Source of the DNA: Cycas panzhihuaensis
Lineage: Eukaryota > Cycadophyta
Assembly: GCA_023213395.1 (NCBI GenBank)
Contig: CM041465.1
Coordinates: 25,923,741-25,987,740, forward strand
Reading direction: 5' to 3'
DNA: 64,000 nucleotides
How positions within the stretch are numbered: the first letter of the stretch is position 1; each line of letters opens with the position of its first letter. Made by a program: the position numbers and the translations under genes. The notes under the pieces were generated by a model. It was not told where the DNA came from and made no database searches. It saw only the letters and a list, made by a program, of their open reading frames with translations. This document shows, one piece after another, positions 33,741 to 45,910 of the stretch.

Positions 33741-34128
33741 CTGAGGATGTACTGGGCTGGGATTGAACCCAAGACCAGCCAGAAAATAGGGAACCTCCGA
33801 TGCTAGGAGGGTGAATTCTACGTTATGATCTTAAAAGTTGAGTTTCCTCATTTAGAAGCTATTGAGACCTATTTTTGAATTTTTTGTGGAGTTATTTGAT
33901 TTTTTGAAGCATTTCTCTTCAAAACCCTATCGCCCCTCCCTGCCTTTTAGGCGATTTTTCAGAAAATTGGAGGACTAGTTTTAAAAATTAATTATAGATT
34001 TGAAATCAGTGCGAAAAGACCTTTCTTTTGAGGTACACTTTGTACCATTCTGTACAGTTAGAGTTTTGTACGGGAATCTGTACAATTGTATGGTCAGTGT
34101 GTTGCAGAACAATCTTCTATTGTCATCA

Positions 34129-35085
34129 ATGGCTTCTTCTTTATTGGGCCTGCTTGATCAAGATAAACTCACTGAAACAATCTACCATATCTAGAAAATA
34201 AAGGTAGAAACCCTTCTGAGGGCAAGAAATGCCTAGAAAACTGCCAATGGCACTGAAGCTAAACCAACTGATACTAGCTCCACTTTGGCAGATTGGTTAG
34301 AAAGAGACAACTTAGGAGTAATCATCTTGAAGCTCTCTATCTTTGACCCACTTTTGGTATATGTGTAAAATTTGAACTCTACTTCTATTATTTGGAAATA
34401 TTTTGAAAATTTTTCTCGCCAAAAAAATAAAGCCAGAATAATCGCCTTGAAAGAAGATGCATATAAACTTCACATGAAGGAAAGTGACACAGTAACTAAG
34501 TTTATGCACAAAGTTGTTTCACTCAGAAATAACCTTTTGAGTGCAGGAGATACCATCACAGAAGAAAAATTGGTGGTAATGGTAGCAAGCAAGTTACCTA
34601 AGTCTTTTGATGTTACCATTAACTCTATAACAAATAATAATCAAATAGATACAATGTCCCTTGATGAGTTAATTGGCTTATTATTAAGACAAGAACAAAG
34701 AAACAGACGTTATGAAGACTCTTCAAAATTGGAGAAAGCCTTTGCATCCAGACTTAATTTGGGACCTCGAGGACGTGGCCAGGCACAAAGAAGAGGACGT
34801 ACTCCAGACACCAGAAGCCCTGCACATGGTCATTGGCAGGACAATAGAGGGCGTGGATGTAGCAGAGATCCTAGAATATGCTTCAACTATGGTAAGCTTG
34901 GACATTTCGCCAGTTCTTGCAGACCATTTGATGATTTTTATTATTGTGGCCAATCAGGGCACTATCCATATCAATGCTCGTAAAGGAGAGCAGACATTCA
35001 AAGAGGGAAACATCCAGTTGGCAACTACAGCAAAGAGAAAACTGAAGAGGAAGAAGAGGAAACAACTTTTGTTGCTGCATTATTA
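34129..35085 (+). pseudogene. Copia-4 gag
   Basis: ATG at 34129 starts MASSLLGLLDQDKL, matching the Copia-5 start MASGHISLPESEKL. Stops follow near 34192 and 34365. The long frame 34372-34983 holds the gag core (KLHMKESDTVTKFMHKVVSL, ASKLPKSFDVTINSI, LDELIGLLLRQEQRNRRYED) and an Arg/Gly-rich stretch. Two zinc knuckles follow, CFNYGKLGHFASSC (second Cys changed to Tyr) and YYCGQSGHYPYQC. The frame then breaks at a stop after the second knuckle (34981) and continues as a Glu-rich segment into protease. Confidence 0.88.
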
Positions 35086-36640
35086 GCAAGACTAAAAGAA
35101 GGAGACACATGGTACATAGATTCGGGTGCATCACGACACATGACAAATCATGAAGATTGGTTTGAAACATTAAAATCTTACGGCACCGACAAATCAGTTG
35201 AATTAGGAGATAAATACCCACTTCACATAAAAGGGGTAGGTACCATTGCTGTCAAATTATAAGGGAATGCAAAGAAAATTGGAAATGTGCTGTTGGTTCC
35301 TGGCTTAAAAATGAACCTTCTATCTGTTTCACAACTTAGTAAGAAAAGACTAAGGATTATGTCCGACGAAGAAGATTTTTGTCACATACTAGATATGAAA
35401 AATGATGGGAATCCAATAGCCAAAGGGATAAAGTGTAATGATCTATACAAACTAATGTCAGATCCTGTGTTTCCCAATTTGGGTATGAAAGCTTATAATG
35501 CTACAAATTTTGATAATAAAATGTGGCATTTGAAGTATGGGCATCTCCTTACAGATACATTAAAAATGATACAAAATTCAGACATGGTGAATGGATTACC
35601 CCACATCTCCTCAGATACTTTTGTTTGTAAAGGCTACCAATTTGGCAAACAACATCGACTTTCATTCAAGGAAAGTGAATGGCGGGCATAAACCAAGCTA
35701 GAATTAATTCATATTGATCTTTGTGGACCACTTACACTACTCTCAATCAATAACTATAGATATTTTCTCACTTTCATTGGTGACTTCACTCGTAAGGTAC
35801 AAGTGTATTTTCTTCATAATAAATCAGAAGTTTTTGAAGCATTCAAAGAATTTAAAGCAAAAGTAGAATTAGAATCAGTAACAAAAATAAAATACATTAG
35901 ATCAGATGGAGGTGGTGAGTAATCTCAAAGGAGTTCTTGAATTTCTACAGGTTGAATGGGATATGCAGATAATTCATAACTCCCTATATACCTTAATCCA
36001 ATGGGGGTGGCTAAAAGAAAAATAGGACTATAATGGAGATGGCTCGCAGCATGGTATGCGAAAAACAAGTTCCCAAGTCATATTAGGTAGAAGCTGTAAG
36101 CACTGTTTACTATCTAATAAACCGAAGCCCGACAAAAGCATCAGAGAACATCACTGCTGAAGAAGGTTGGTCAGGTAAAAAACCTAATGTTAGCTCTTTC
36201 AAAATATTTGGTAATCAGGCCTTCATTCATATATTCGACAAAAGGAGATCAAAACTTGATGCAAAAAGCATAGAATGTATTATCATAGGATATAACAAAA
36301 ATTCAAAAGCCTATAAATGCATGGATCCAAAAACAAATAAGATCTATGTAAGTAGATATATTGTCTTTAATGAAGAAGACAGTCCAGACAAGCAGTCATA
36401 GATAGAAATAATTGAAGGAGAAGTAAAGAAATCAGGACACAAAGTTATCTTAGAAGAAATTTTAGAAATCACTACAGAAGAAATGCTTTTTATAGAATCT
36501 TCTTCAACCCACATAGAGACAACTGAAGGAGAAAGCTCATCTACAGAGCGATCAATAGAAGAATCAATGGACAAGAAAGGAAAAAGGCTCCCAAAATAGT
36601 TCATCAAAACAGTTGAAGGAAAAGGAGATGTGTTCGAGCA
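35086..36640 (+). pseudogene. Copia-4 protease and integrase
   Basis: Protease keeps the canonical loop, WYIDSGASRHMTN near 35115, and VLLVPGLKMNLLSVSQL. The integrase zinc domain includes MWHLKYGHLLTDTL and CKGYQFGKQH. The core has HIDLCGPL near 35711 and IRSDGGGE near 35895, but the third acidic residue, in the word normally NGVAERKNRT near 36005, is Lys. The C-terminal domain reads NVSSFKIFGNQAFIHIFD, ECIIIGYNKNSKAYKCMDP and NKIYVSRYIVFNEEDS. Stops occur near 35690, 35920 and 36400. An acidic Ser/Thr-rich linker follows. Confidence 0.87.
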
Positions 36641-37667
36641 CAAAACTAGAAGCCAAAGGCCAAAAGCTTTGCTGAGCAGAGTCGAACCATAATCATTTCA
36701 AGAAGACAAAAATCAACCAAAGTTGAGATCAACGCTAAATTCTGAAATGGACTCAATAATAAAAAATCAAACATGGGAATTGGTAGAGCTAGTTCCAAAT
36801 AAACTGATGGTCAATTGCAAATGGGTCTACAAAATCAAGCAAGGAGTGAGTGGAAAAATACAAAGCTTGTCTTGTTGCAAAGGGACATACCCAAACAACG
36901 GGTGTTGACTTTGAAGAAACTTTTTCTCTTATGGCCAAAATAGATATGGTAAGAATAGTAATTGCTTTAGCAGCTTTGAATAACTAGAAAATATTTTAGC
37001 TAGATGTAAAAAGTGTCTTTTTAAATGGAGAGCTGGAAGAAGAAGTTTACATGGCACAACCTGAAGGATACGTCAAACAAGGACAAAGACATCTAGTATG
37101 TAAATTAAAAAAGGCTCTGTATGGGTTGAAACAAGCTCCTCAAGCTTGGTATGCCAAATTGGATCAACATCTATGTTAAAATAGGTTTTAGAGATGCAGT
37201 TCTGACTCTAGCCTATACACAAGGAAAAGAAATAGACTAATTACAATCATTATTGTTTATGTAGATGACATGATTCTTACAGGAAATGATGAAGAATCAG
37301 TCATAAGCATAAAAAGGGAACTCGAAAAGAAATTTGAAATGATTGATTTAGGCCTCCCAATCTACTATCTGGGACTGGAAGTAGACCTACAACAAAATCA
37401 TATTGCCCTATCTCAGAGAAAATATATAAAATATCTATTGGTCAAATTTCAGATGGCAGATTGTAATAATTGTATGACACCCATGGAGGTAAACTGCAAC
37501 TTGGTAGCAGACAAAGAGGAACAAGCTGCAGATGCCACTTTGTACAGACAATTGATCGGGAGTTTAATATATCTTACAACCACCAAACTAGATATATCAT
37601 ATTTAGTAGGACTGGTTTCTAGGTATATACAAGAACCCAAAGTAAGACATTGAAAAGCAACCAGAAT
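36641..37667 (+). pseudogene. Copia-4 reverse transcriptase and start of RNase H
   Basis: RT shows MDSIIKNQTWELVEL, CKWVYKIKQGVSGKI, then frameshifts, [38 protein letters not shown] and an intact IVYVDDMILTG active site near 37256. The open frame 37270-37653 continues with IDLGLPIYYLGLEV, LSQRKYIKYLL and the start of the RNase H region. The reading stops in K-A-T-R at the Copia-6 target site (AGAAT, 37663-37667) and picks up in phase at 51133. Confidence 0.87.
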
Positions 37668-37975
37668 TAATGGATGTTAATGTATCAAGGTCATTAGATT
37701 AATTATATAAAGGTAACTTTAGGTTAGCTAAGTCACATAGTTAAATGTAATTTCATTTATATTTAAGTGTAATTTCGGGATTATGTCATTAGATGAGAAA
37801 CTCCTTTGGAAACCCTAATGCACATCCTCTGTTATATAAGACTAAATGTGAAAGGGAGAGTAATAATTTTCACCTCTAATTTTTGTTCTTAATCTTGTTC
37901 TCTTCATTTTACTCTTATTATGTGCCATTGCTTTAGTGTAGTGGAGTGTGACAACTAAATCCTTCACTTATCAAC
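37668..37975 (+). repeat. Copia-6 5' LTR
   Basis: Begins TAATGGATGTTAATG (the right copy TGATAGATGTTAATG keeps the TG). A TATA box, TTATATAAG, is at 37832-37840, decayed in the right copy. The LTR end is fixed to within one base by the following primer site. Confidence 0.9.
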
Positions 37976-37989
37976 TGGTATCAGAGCCA
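37976..37989 (+). other. Copia-6 primer-binding site, intact
   Basis: TGGTATCAGAGCCA, identical to the standard initiator Met tRNA primer site of plant Copia elements. Confidence 0.92.
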
Positions 37990-40015
37990 TTGTTGGCCAC
38001 ATTTCTCCACTAAGCTTGCACAGAGCCATTAATGTCTCTCACTCATAATTCATGTGAAGTTGAGAGCTTATTTAAGAACTTTTTTTTGTATTAAAGAGCT
38101 TAAAATTATATTATTTTGTATGTTGATGTTTTCTCTATCTATGAAAAATTTTAGAGGTGAAAAAGACAGATTTTTTAAGCCGCTTGGTTGTCGAAACAGC
38201 CCCAGAAGCATCGAAGGCCTAAAATTTTATGAAAAATTTGACCATCTTAGATTTTGATGAAATTTGACGTGTAGGGTCACCTTACCAAGAGGATCATTTT
38301 TGTCTTATGGAGTAGCTTCATATTTAATTTTCCATAGCTAGTTGTGGCTAAAATAAAATGTCAAAATTTGTGGATGAGTGATTTAGGGCACTTTTCTCAA
38401 TGAAATTCTTTAAACATGAGCTGAAAATCTGAAAGTGTTTTTGAGAGATCTAGTAGATTTATGTCTTTAGAGCATTTTGAAACAGATCTCATCAAATTTC
38501 ATCCATCGGTTAATGAGATCTTTGTAGTTTTCTGACAGATGTTGAATTTGCCTCCTTAACCCCACAAAAACCATTGTGGGGGCATTTTGGGCAATTTTTT
38601 GGCTGTTTTTGGAGATGATGTAGAAGGAAAAATTGATGTACATGTTAAGATAAAGCTTTTGACATATTGAAGTTTGGATTCTGAGACAGTGAATTTGGTA
38701 AGATTTTATTTATATATTTTTTTTCTAGCAAAAATGTTTTTTATGCCTTTTTAGAAATCTGACTTCACTATCTTATCAAAAACAACATTTTAAACGCTTT
38801 TTTCTAATGTCATAAATTCAAATTCTATCATTTAGGCCTTCATATTTGTAATTTTTAGAAAAATTTGTCCATTTATTATTATTTATAAATTTTGTGGGGA
38901 AAAAGAATCACAAAATAGGGCAAAATAGCATGCATCTAGATTTAGAAAAATTAGCATTTTAGTGTCTAGTTGATCCACTTTTTGGCCCTTTATGGCTTTT
39001 GTATTGAAAATTTTAAAAATATATTTAGAAATATTATACTAAAGCAAGGGAAATCTTGGATCCGAAGCAACATCTAGTTCGCTTACTAAATGTACACATA
39101 GCATAAAGTGACATATAAAGCAGCAACAACAACAAAGCAATCACAGAAGGCAAGTAAGCACATTTAGAATCTTTCTATTTCAGTTTTCAGTTCAAGTTAT
39201 TTGAAAACAACTTACATTATTTCCTAAAAGGAATCTCATCTGTACGATTTGTACAACCAGTCATTGACTTGTGCGCACACTTGCCTTGGTTGAAATAGAC
39301 CATAATTGGTTGAAGTTTAAGCCCTAAAGGAGGTGTGAGTTTCATTCTAAGTTTGGTCTTAACCAGAATAGTGGTAGAGGGACAAGTTAACCATACCTAC
39401 GGCCTCCAATAAGGGATAATCTTAATAACCACCCAGGAAAACTAAAAACTTCAATTAAGATTAAAATTTACCTAGTCTAAAATCCGTCATAGTTGTAGGA
39501 TACATACATACCGTTTGACTCTTCAGAGGAGGTATATAACTACTCACTGGTGAACTTGGTGAGGACTGAGAGTACCTGCACTCCTTGGATTTCATCACCA
39601 AGCACAGGTGCGGGTATCGCAGGTGAAGGTCCTAATACATATACTAAAAACTCCCTAAGCATCGATACTTCAACTAGTTTGGACTTGAGATAGAGGTTTG
39701 GGTTTGATCACACATCCTACATCAGACTTGTTTTCTTAGTTGTGTGCACCTACATGTCGGATTCTACATGGGCATAATCTTAATTTTATGATCACATGAC
39801 ACATCATTTATCTCTATGATCTTTATATTACCATTTGTACACATCATCAAACCCTGCTGCATCAGGAATATTTACCATAAGTGTTGGTGGTCTATTATCA
39901 TTGCTTACCACTTAATCATATTTCTTCCTACTGCGTCAAGTGTATCAGCCACACATGTTAGTGGCATTTTCATTTACTATTTCTTCACTATCTCTTTTAC
40001 TTCACCATCTTCACC
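37990..40015 (+). other. Copia-6 long untranslated leader
   Basis: 2,026 bases lie between primer site and gag ATG. AT-rich, without domain-bearing frames; the part from 39240 is less AT-rich. The length is close to the Copia-1 leader (2,037) although the sequences do not visibly align. Confidence 0.6.
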
Positions 40016-41140
40016 ATGTCTTCTCAATTTAAGCAGAATGTAAACTGCATCTTAAAAGGGAAAGATAATTGGGATCTATAGTATACTAGAATCAAGAATG
40101 CTACTAAGTATGAAGGCCTTTGAAGAGCCCATCTACAACTTACTCCTGTCATTCATGCAATAGCACTGACACCTGCCTCTGAAGGAACGCCATTTGTAGA
40201 TCCAACAGATCCTACAACTAAACTACAATGGAAGATCGATGATGAGAAGATTTGTGCAGGTATTCTATTGGTGATTGATCACTCCCTGCACAATCTAATT
40301 AATGAAGAACAACATGATATAACCTAGAAAGTCTTTGAGGTTCTTAAAAAGAATTTCGATGCAAAGTTTGACCTTGAATTTGTTCATCTAGTCTTAAAGA
40401 TGAACAAGATGAAGATGCAGAAGAGACATGCACATGAAATAATCAATCTCCTTCGACCAATCAAACAAGAAATAGACAAAGATTTTAAGACCTAATGTAT
40501 TACATGGGCATTCCTCATATAGTCCTGTCTACATGTACCTAATTATAAGAACTTGCTTGGGAGTCTTCAATCAAGTGGAACGTTGAAGACACTTAACTTT
40601 GAAGCTCTTATAGAAAAGTTTATAGAATTTGATAAGACCTTTGATACTAATTTTGCAACTTCAGATCCTCTTCTAGATGCAACTTTTGACATGGAAGAAG
40701 AAGTATGCTTCTCAAAGAATCAGGTCCCTCTCGTGGTAGAGGAAATAACTGAGCAAGGGGTAGAGGACGAGGCAGAGGAAATCGGCCACAAGGTCAACAA
40801 AACTCTCAACAACAACAGTCTAAACAGTCTCAAGGCCAATCACCACCTTTTAATGCAAGACAGTTAGACCAAACAAGTACTTCAAGAACTTGAAATTAGA
40901 TTATCATGTGCGAAAGGTGCAATAGGAAATGACACCTTGCAAAGGATTGTCGTATACCTACATATAAGTTGCTTAAGTTTCAACAAAAATACAAGGCTCA
41001 CAATGTTGATGAAATATGTGAAGAATAGTTTGGTGGCATAGGTTTTGCTTATGCATACATTCAAAGACTTAAGGGAAGAACCATTGATCAAACTAAGAGA
41101 TATTTTGAAGCTCATTGTGGTTATGCCACTTGTGATCTTG
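40016..41140 (+). pseudogene. Copia-6 gag
   Basis: ATG at 40016 starts MSSQFKQNVNCILKGKDNWD, followed by stops near 40079 and 40123. The core continues with DEKICAGILLVIDHSLHNLI, VFEVLKKNFDAK and an open frame at 40553-40867 with an acidic stretch. A Gln/Gly/Arg-rich part overlaps in another frame. The zinc knuckle near 40911-40950 reads CERCNRK-stop-HLAKDC, so all four ligands remain around a stop. UBN2-type gag by layout. Confidence 0.8.
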
Positions 41141-42288
41141 AATCACCAATGCAAACCCCTCTTGGAGTTACAAATAGCATAACTTCAAACACCTCCTCAT
41201 GGATTATGGATATAAGAGCGACATAACATATGACCTACAATCAAGATCTATATCAAACTTTTGATTCCAATGTATATGGTGTCATTTACATGGCTGATAA
41301 ATCCTAACAATCGGTCGAAGGTATTGGAAACATACACCTAAAACTCTCAGGCTTGAGAGACTTTACATTACTTGATGTCCTGTACATTTTTAATTTGAAA
41401 CAAAACCTACTCTCCTTATCCACTCTTGTCTCCTGTGGATTCAATCTTAGTGTTACCGCAAATGACCAAACTCTCCAGGTCATTCACCTTTCAACAAATT
41501 GAGTGGTCTTGATTGGAAAGATTACTAGAAAATTATTTAATTTGAATGACTTCCCATCTTTTGAAGCTAATTATACTCAAAACCCTTATACTGATGAAGA
41601 CTTTACTTTTAATACCACTTTGACACACTCTAAGCTGTCCCTAGAAACTCTTGGCATGCTCGCATGGGCCATGTTCATATCAATTGACTTAGAGATCTTT
41701 GTCATACCTATCCAGGTCTGCCCAAGTTCTCCTCCAAGCCCTTTAAATGTGAAGCATGTATTATTGCCAAATCTCATAGACAACCCTTTGTCGATATTCA
41801 GTGGAAATTGAGTCATCCTCTTCAATTGGTACACTCTGATCTATGCGGACCAATGGCTATTCCATCATTGAAGCAAGAATTATATTACATATCTTTCATT
41901 GATGATTTTACCAAGAAAGTGTGGGTGGCTTTTCTGACCAGGAAAGATGAGGCATTTGGTGTCTTTAAAGATTTTAAAGCTCCCATTGAAAAGGAGATAG
42001 GTTAAATCAAATTAAGTGTCTTTAAACAGATAATGGTGGAGAATATACCTCTACTGAGTTTGAAACCTATCTACAAGACAATGGCATCAAACATCACACT
42101 ACAATAACAGGCACCCCCCAATAGAATGGAGTTGGCAAGCGCATGAACATGTCTATTATAAATATGGCTCAAGCTATGCTAGTTTATAAAAATATACCTA
42201 CTTACCTATGGGAAGAAGCAATTTGGACAATTGTTTATTGCATGAATGATATCAGCCCATCTAAAGGAGGAACTTCTCCTAATGAGAA
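41141..42288 (+). pseudogene. Copia-6 protease and integrase, first part
   Basis: Protease is near 41200, WIMDIRAT-stop-HMTYN, where SGATRHMT would be usual. DVLYIFNLKQNLLSLSTL follows. The integrase zinc region is in the frame to 41811. The core begins HSDLCGPMAIPS near 41834 with YISFIDDFTKKVWVAFL, then TDNGGEYTSTEFETYL near 42030. The catalytic Glu is Lys in NGVGKRMNMS near 42130. The reading stops at the Copia-5 target site GAGAA (42284-42288). Confidence 0.82.
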
Positions 42289-42499
42289 TGATGGAATTCT
42301 AATTGGGATGGAATAGAGAATTACATTACATGGAGATTCATTCTCCTTAAATATACATTATAGAAATGACCGTTACAAACTGAAATGTAACTGATCAATA
42401 TAAGATAGTCAAGTGTCATAATCTTATAGATTTAAGTTACATTTGAGGGGTGTCTCAACATGGCCCCTCTTTACCTAGATAAAACATTACATTTCAACA
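42289..42499 (-). repeat. Copia-5 3' LTR
   Basis: 211 bp, TGATGGAATTC to TTTCAACA. On the minus strand it is preceded by a purine-rich AATAGAGGG. Confidence 0.95.
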
Positions 42500-42506
42500 C
42501 CCTCTA

Positions 42507-42634
42507 TTAATGTTTTATCTCCAACAAACCAAATTTATTTCTCAGATACTGAAATCTTTCTTTTCTAAGAGACTTTGTCAGAAGATCCACAACTTGTTCA
42601 GAAGATGGACAATATTCTAGGTTGTTCAGGAACA
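42507..42634 (-). pseudogene. Copia-5 RNase H tail
   Basis: Minus-strand reading NNLEYCPSSEQVVDLLTKSL then RFQYLRNKFGLLEIKH and stop. Copia-4 has IELEYCPTAKQITDLMTKPF and GLKEIKH at the same place (ending 51675). The upstream part of the domain is missing because Copia-7 sequence begins here. Confidence 0.85.
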
Positions 42635-42980
42635 TGAAATCATACACAGATGTTCTCAACCGCAGGATCTTTAACCATACACAGTAAGCAACAAATTGAA
42701 AATACAGAAAATAGATGCACAAAACACAGGATATACGTGGGAAACCCTTTCGGGAAAAATCCCACCACAAAAGGATCCTCAAGGGATCATTGATTATTAC
42801 ACAATGAACTTGGATGATAGAGTACACAAGGCCTCAAGGCATATATACTCTCCAAGAGGTGTCACCCGTTTAGGGTTGTGACCCTCTGAATAAATCGCAC
42901 ATTTTTGCTCATACCTTTTCACATAATTAAACCACATTAACATTAATTAAGTGGCTTAATAATTAACTGCCATGCTAACA
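42635..42980 (-). repeat. Copia-7 3' LTR
   Basis: The minus strand begins TGTTAGCATGGCAG at 42980, directly after the purine tract. The far edge at TGAAATCATAC is inferred from the TG motif and the end of Copia-5 coding similarity. A TATA-like GTATATATGCC is on the minus strand near 42843. Confidence 0.7.
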
Positions 42981-43046
42981 TCCCCCCTTAATGTGAATGT
43001 GGGGAACTTGCAACGTGTAGCAGTTGAGTTATCACGAAGGTTGGGA

Positions 43047-45155
43047 CTATCCTGCAGCTTCTTTATCCTTGTTGATATATCCCCCCTCAAGGATAACATC
43101 GGTAAGTCTTAATTCGGTAAGCATCTTTGTGAAGTGGTCTTCAGTGAGTGGCTTGGTAAACACGTCTGCAAGTTGTAACCCACTCGGACAATAGTCGACC
43201 TGCAGTTTCCCTGACTTGATTAGCTCACGAATGTAATGGTGTTGAATCTCGATATGCTTTGTACGCGCATGAAACTCTGGATTCTTCGATAGACGAATGG
43301 TACTCTGAATATCAACAAAGAGAATCAGATGTCCATTGGAAACGCCAAGAAATTCCAAGAGACCTTGCAACCATACTGCTTCTTTCGCACCAGCACAGAG
43401 TCCTTGATATTCTGCTTCTGTAGAAGATAGCGCCACTGTCTGCTACTTGTTCGACTTCCATGAAACAAATCCATTGCCAATACTAAACAGATATCCAGCA
43501 GTGGACTTCTGATCATCAGAATCTCCTCCCCATTCAGCATCTGTATAGCCATGCAACCTGATCTTCTTACCTCTGCGGTATTCAAGACCAAAATTGATTG
43601 TCCCCTTTAGATATTTCAAAATCTGCTTTGCTGCCACCAAATGAGGCTCCTGTGGATTTTGCATGTAGCAGGAAACCAATCCAATAGCGTATACAATATC
43701 TGGTCTGGTATGAGTCAAATAAATGAGACTCCCTACCAACTGACGATACTTTGTGCCATCTACAGAAGGTTGGGCCATATACTTTTGTAATCTTGCGCCT
43801 TTGACACATGGTGTTGCAACAAGTTTGCAGTGTTGCATCCCAAATCTTTCCAGTAAGTTCTTCACATACTGCGATTACAACAACACGATCCTATCTTCCA
43901 TCTGCCTAATCTGAATGTCCAAGAAATAGTGAAGTTTCCCAAGATTCGTCATGTCAAATGAAGCTCCCAAATTGGATTTGACTTCAGCTATAGCCTTGCC
44001 ATGATTACTGCCAATGATTAGATCATCCACATACACCACGCAAGCAACTACGGAAGTCCCTCTTCTTTTCACATACAGGTTTGGGTCGAGTTCTGAAATT
44101 TCAAAACCTTCAACTTTCAACTTGGCATCCATTTTCTCATACCAAGCACGTGGTGCTTGTTTCAGGCCATAGATTGATTTCTTCAAACGACAAACAAGAT
44201 GCTCCTGGCCATTCTTAATGAATCCCAGAGGCTGCAACATGTATATCTCCTCCTTTAGATCCCCATTAAGGAATGCAGACTTAATGTCCATTTGGTGTAA
44301 CTCCCAGTCTAATGCAGCTGCTAAAGAAATGAGTAAGTGGACCGTTGTCATTCTAGAGACTGGTGCAAATGTCTCCTCATAGTCAATTCCTTCTTTCTGC
44401 TTGAATCCCTGCACAACAAGTCTGGCCTTATACTTGTCCACCTCTCCATCTTAGCGAAACTTTGTCTTATAGACCCACTTGCATCCAACAAGATTCTTCG
44501 ACGGAGGTAGTGGAACCAAATCCCACGTATCGTTCTTCATCAGAGAACCATATTCTTTCTCCATTGCAACTCCCCTTCTTGGATCTCCTTTCGCTTTAGC
44601 AAACGATTCAGGATCATTGGAGTCATTGGTGTCGACCAGCAGAGTTCAACTGGCATGTTGACTTCTGGTTCATCTTTCATCAGTAAGGGTTTGTATCGCC
44701 ACACTGAAATCTTCAAGAGTTTTCCTTGCCCATAAAGGTATAAAAGGACCTGTTGCTGGAGGTACTTCTACTTATGGCGGTTCCTCACTATTATGTGTCC
44801 CACTTGGTCCTGCTTCCTCAGGTGCTACAACAACTGGCTCATCATCCTCTTCGCTTGAAGAATCTGGGAATGGGAGAAGGGGAAGGTAAAAAGGTTCATC
44901 TGATGCTCTTTCAGCATGATACGTCGATGATTCGTCAAATTTAACATCTCGACTAACCACAATCTTCTCCCCCTGTGGATTCCATAGTCTGTAGGCTTTG
45001 TTCTCTGTGCAATACCCCATGAATATGCACTTCATACTCTTACAATCCAGCTTCTTGTAGGTATCATCAGGGATGTGGGCGTATGCTCTACACCCAAACG
45101 TTCTCAAATGGCTAATGGTAGGCTTCTGACCGGTCCATTTCTCTTCAGGGGTCAT
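43047..45155 (-). pseudogene. Copia-7 pol fragment: integrase end, RT, RNase H
   Basis: One minus frame carries almost everything. The integrase C-terminus is MTPEEKWTGQKPTISHLRTF and KCIFMGYCTENKAYRLWNP (45155-44940), followed by an acidic Pro-rich linker. RT has DKYKARLVVQGFKQKEGIDY, MDIKSAFLNGDLKEEIYM, YGLKQAPRAWYEKM and intact VVYVDDLIIGS near 44030. RNase H has TRPDIVYAIGLVS, YTDAEWGGD, ALSSTEAEYQGL, FVDIQSTIRLSKN and LADVFTKPLTEDHFTKM. Stops are at about 44452, 43869 and 43440. All RT and RNase H catalytic positions I can see are kept, so this is the best preserved Copia RT in the window, though useless without its 5' half. Confidence 0.9.
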
Positions 45156-45175
45156 GCTGCGAAGTGCCTGAGTCT

Positions 45176-45910
45176 ATGTAGGATACTTACATAGATTTTA
45201 TTGGTCTTAGGATCTATACATTTGTAGGCCTTTGAATTTTTGCTATAGCATATCATAATACATTTTATGCTTTTTGCATCTATCTAAGATCTTTTTTTGT
45301 CAGGTATATGGACAAAGGCTTGGCTACCAAAAACTCCAAGTGAACTTACATCAGGTTTTCTGCCTGTCCAAGCTTCTTCTGGAGTAATATCCTTCAAGGC
45401 TTTTGTTGGACATTGATTTATTAGGTAACAGGCCGTACTCACTGCCTATGCCCGATAACATTTTGATACATTTTTTTCATAAACCATACTTCTTGCCATT
45501 TCCATCAATATTCTATTTTTTCTTTCTGCTACTCCGTTTGACTATGGTGTATATGGAGTTGTAACCTGTCTACAAATTCCTTGAATTTTGCAGAAGTTCA
45601 AGAATTCCTTTGATATGTATTTACCCCCTCCATCTGATCTGATACACTTAACTTTTGTTCCTGCTTCCATCTCTGCTTCTGCTTTGAATTCCTTAAACAC
45701 TTCAAATACTTCTGACTTGTTATCGAGGAAGTAGACCCATACCTTTCGAGTAAAGTCGTCGATGAAGGTTAAAAAATATCTGCATCCATTGATTGTAAGT
45801 GGTGTAATGGGACCACAAAGGTCTGTATGAATCAGCTCTAGCTTCGATTGTGCTCTCTAGGTGCTTTCTTTGAAGGGAAGTCAGTGTTGCTTACCAAATT
45901 GACAACTTTT
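45176..45910 (-). pseudogene. Copia-5 integrase
   Basis: Minus-strand pieces in several frames match Copia-4 integrase: a core with the SDGGGKY version of the second Asp block near 45640, a word like NGVAERKNRILMEMARSM near 45520, then EEAWTGRKPDVSSLGVFG near 45370 and NKIYVS at 45190. The match to Copia-4 stops just after NKIYVS, at the Copia-7 junction. Many stops. Confidence 0.8.

Larger units (their letters stand above)
42635..45175 (-). mobile_element. Copia-7, 3' half of a young Copia element
   Basis: On the minus strand: integrase C-terminus, linker, RT, RNase H, a polypurine tract (complement of TCCCCCCTTA, 42981-42990) and one LTR. Gag, protease, the integrase core, primer site and 5' LTR are absent. 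The right edge (about 45168-45180) abuts Copia-5 integrase C-terminal sequence, and both lack what should lie between. The simplest reading is a full insertion into Copia-5 followed by one deletion. Only about three stops interrupt pol. Confidence 0.8.

Noticed and set aside
27108-33830. A 16-base inverted match (ATCATAACGTAGAATT) between the Copia-3 LTR and the Copia-4 leader.
   Set aside because: The right copy is explained by alignment with the Copia-5 leader, and a 16-base match is expected about once by chance in a window this size.
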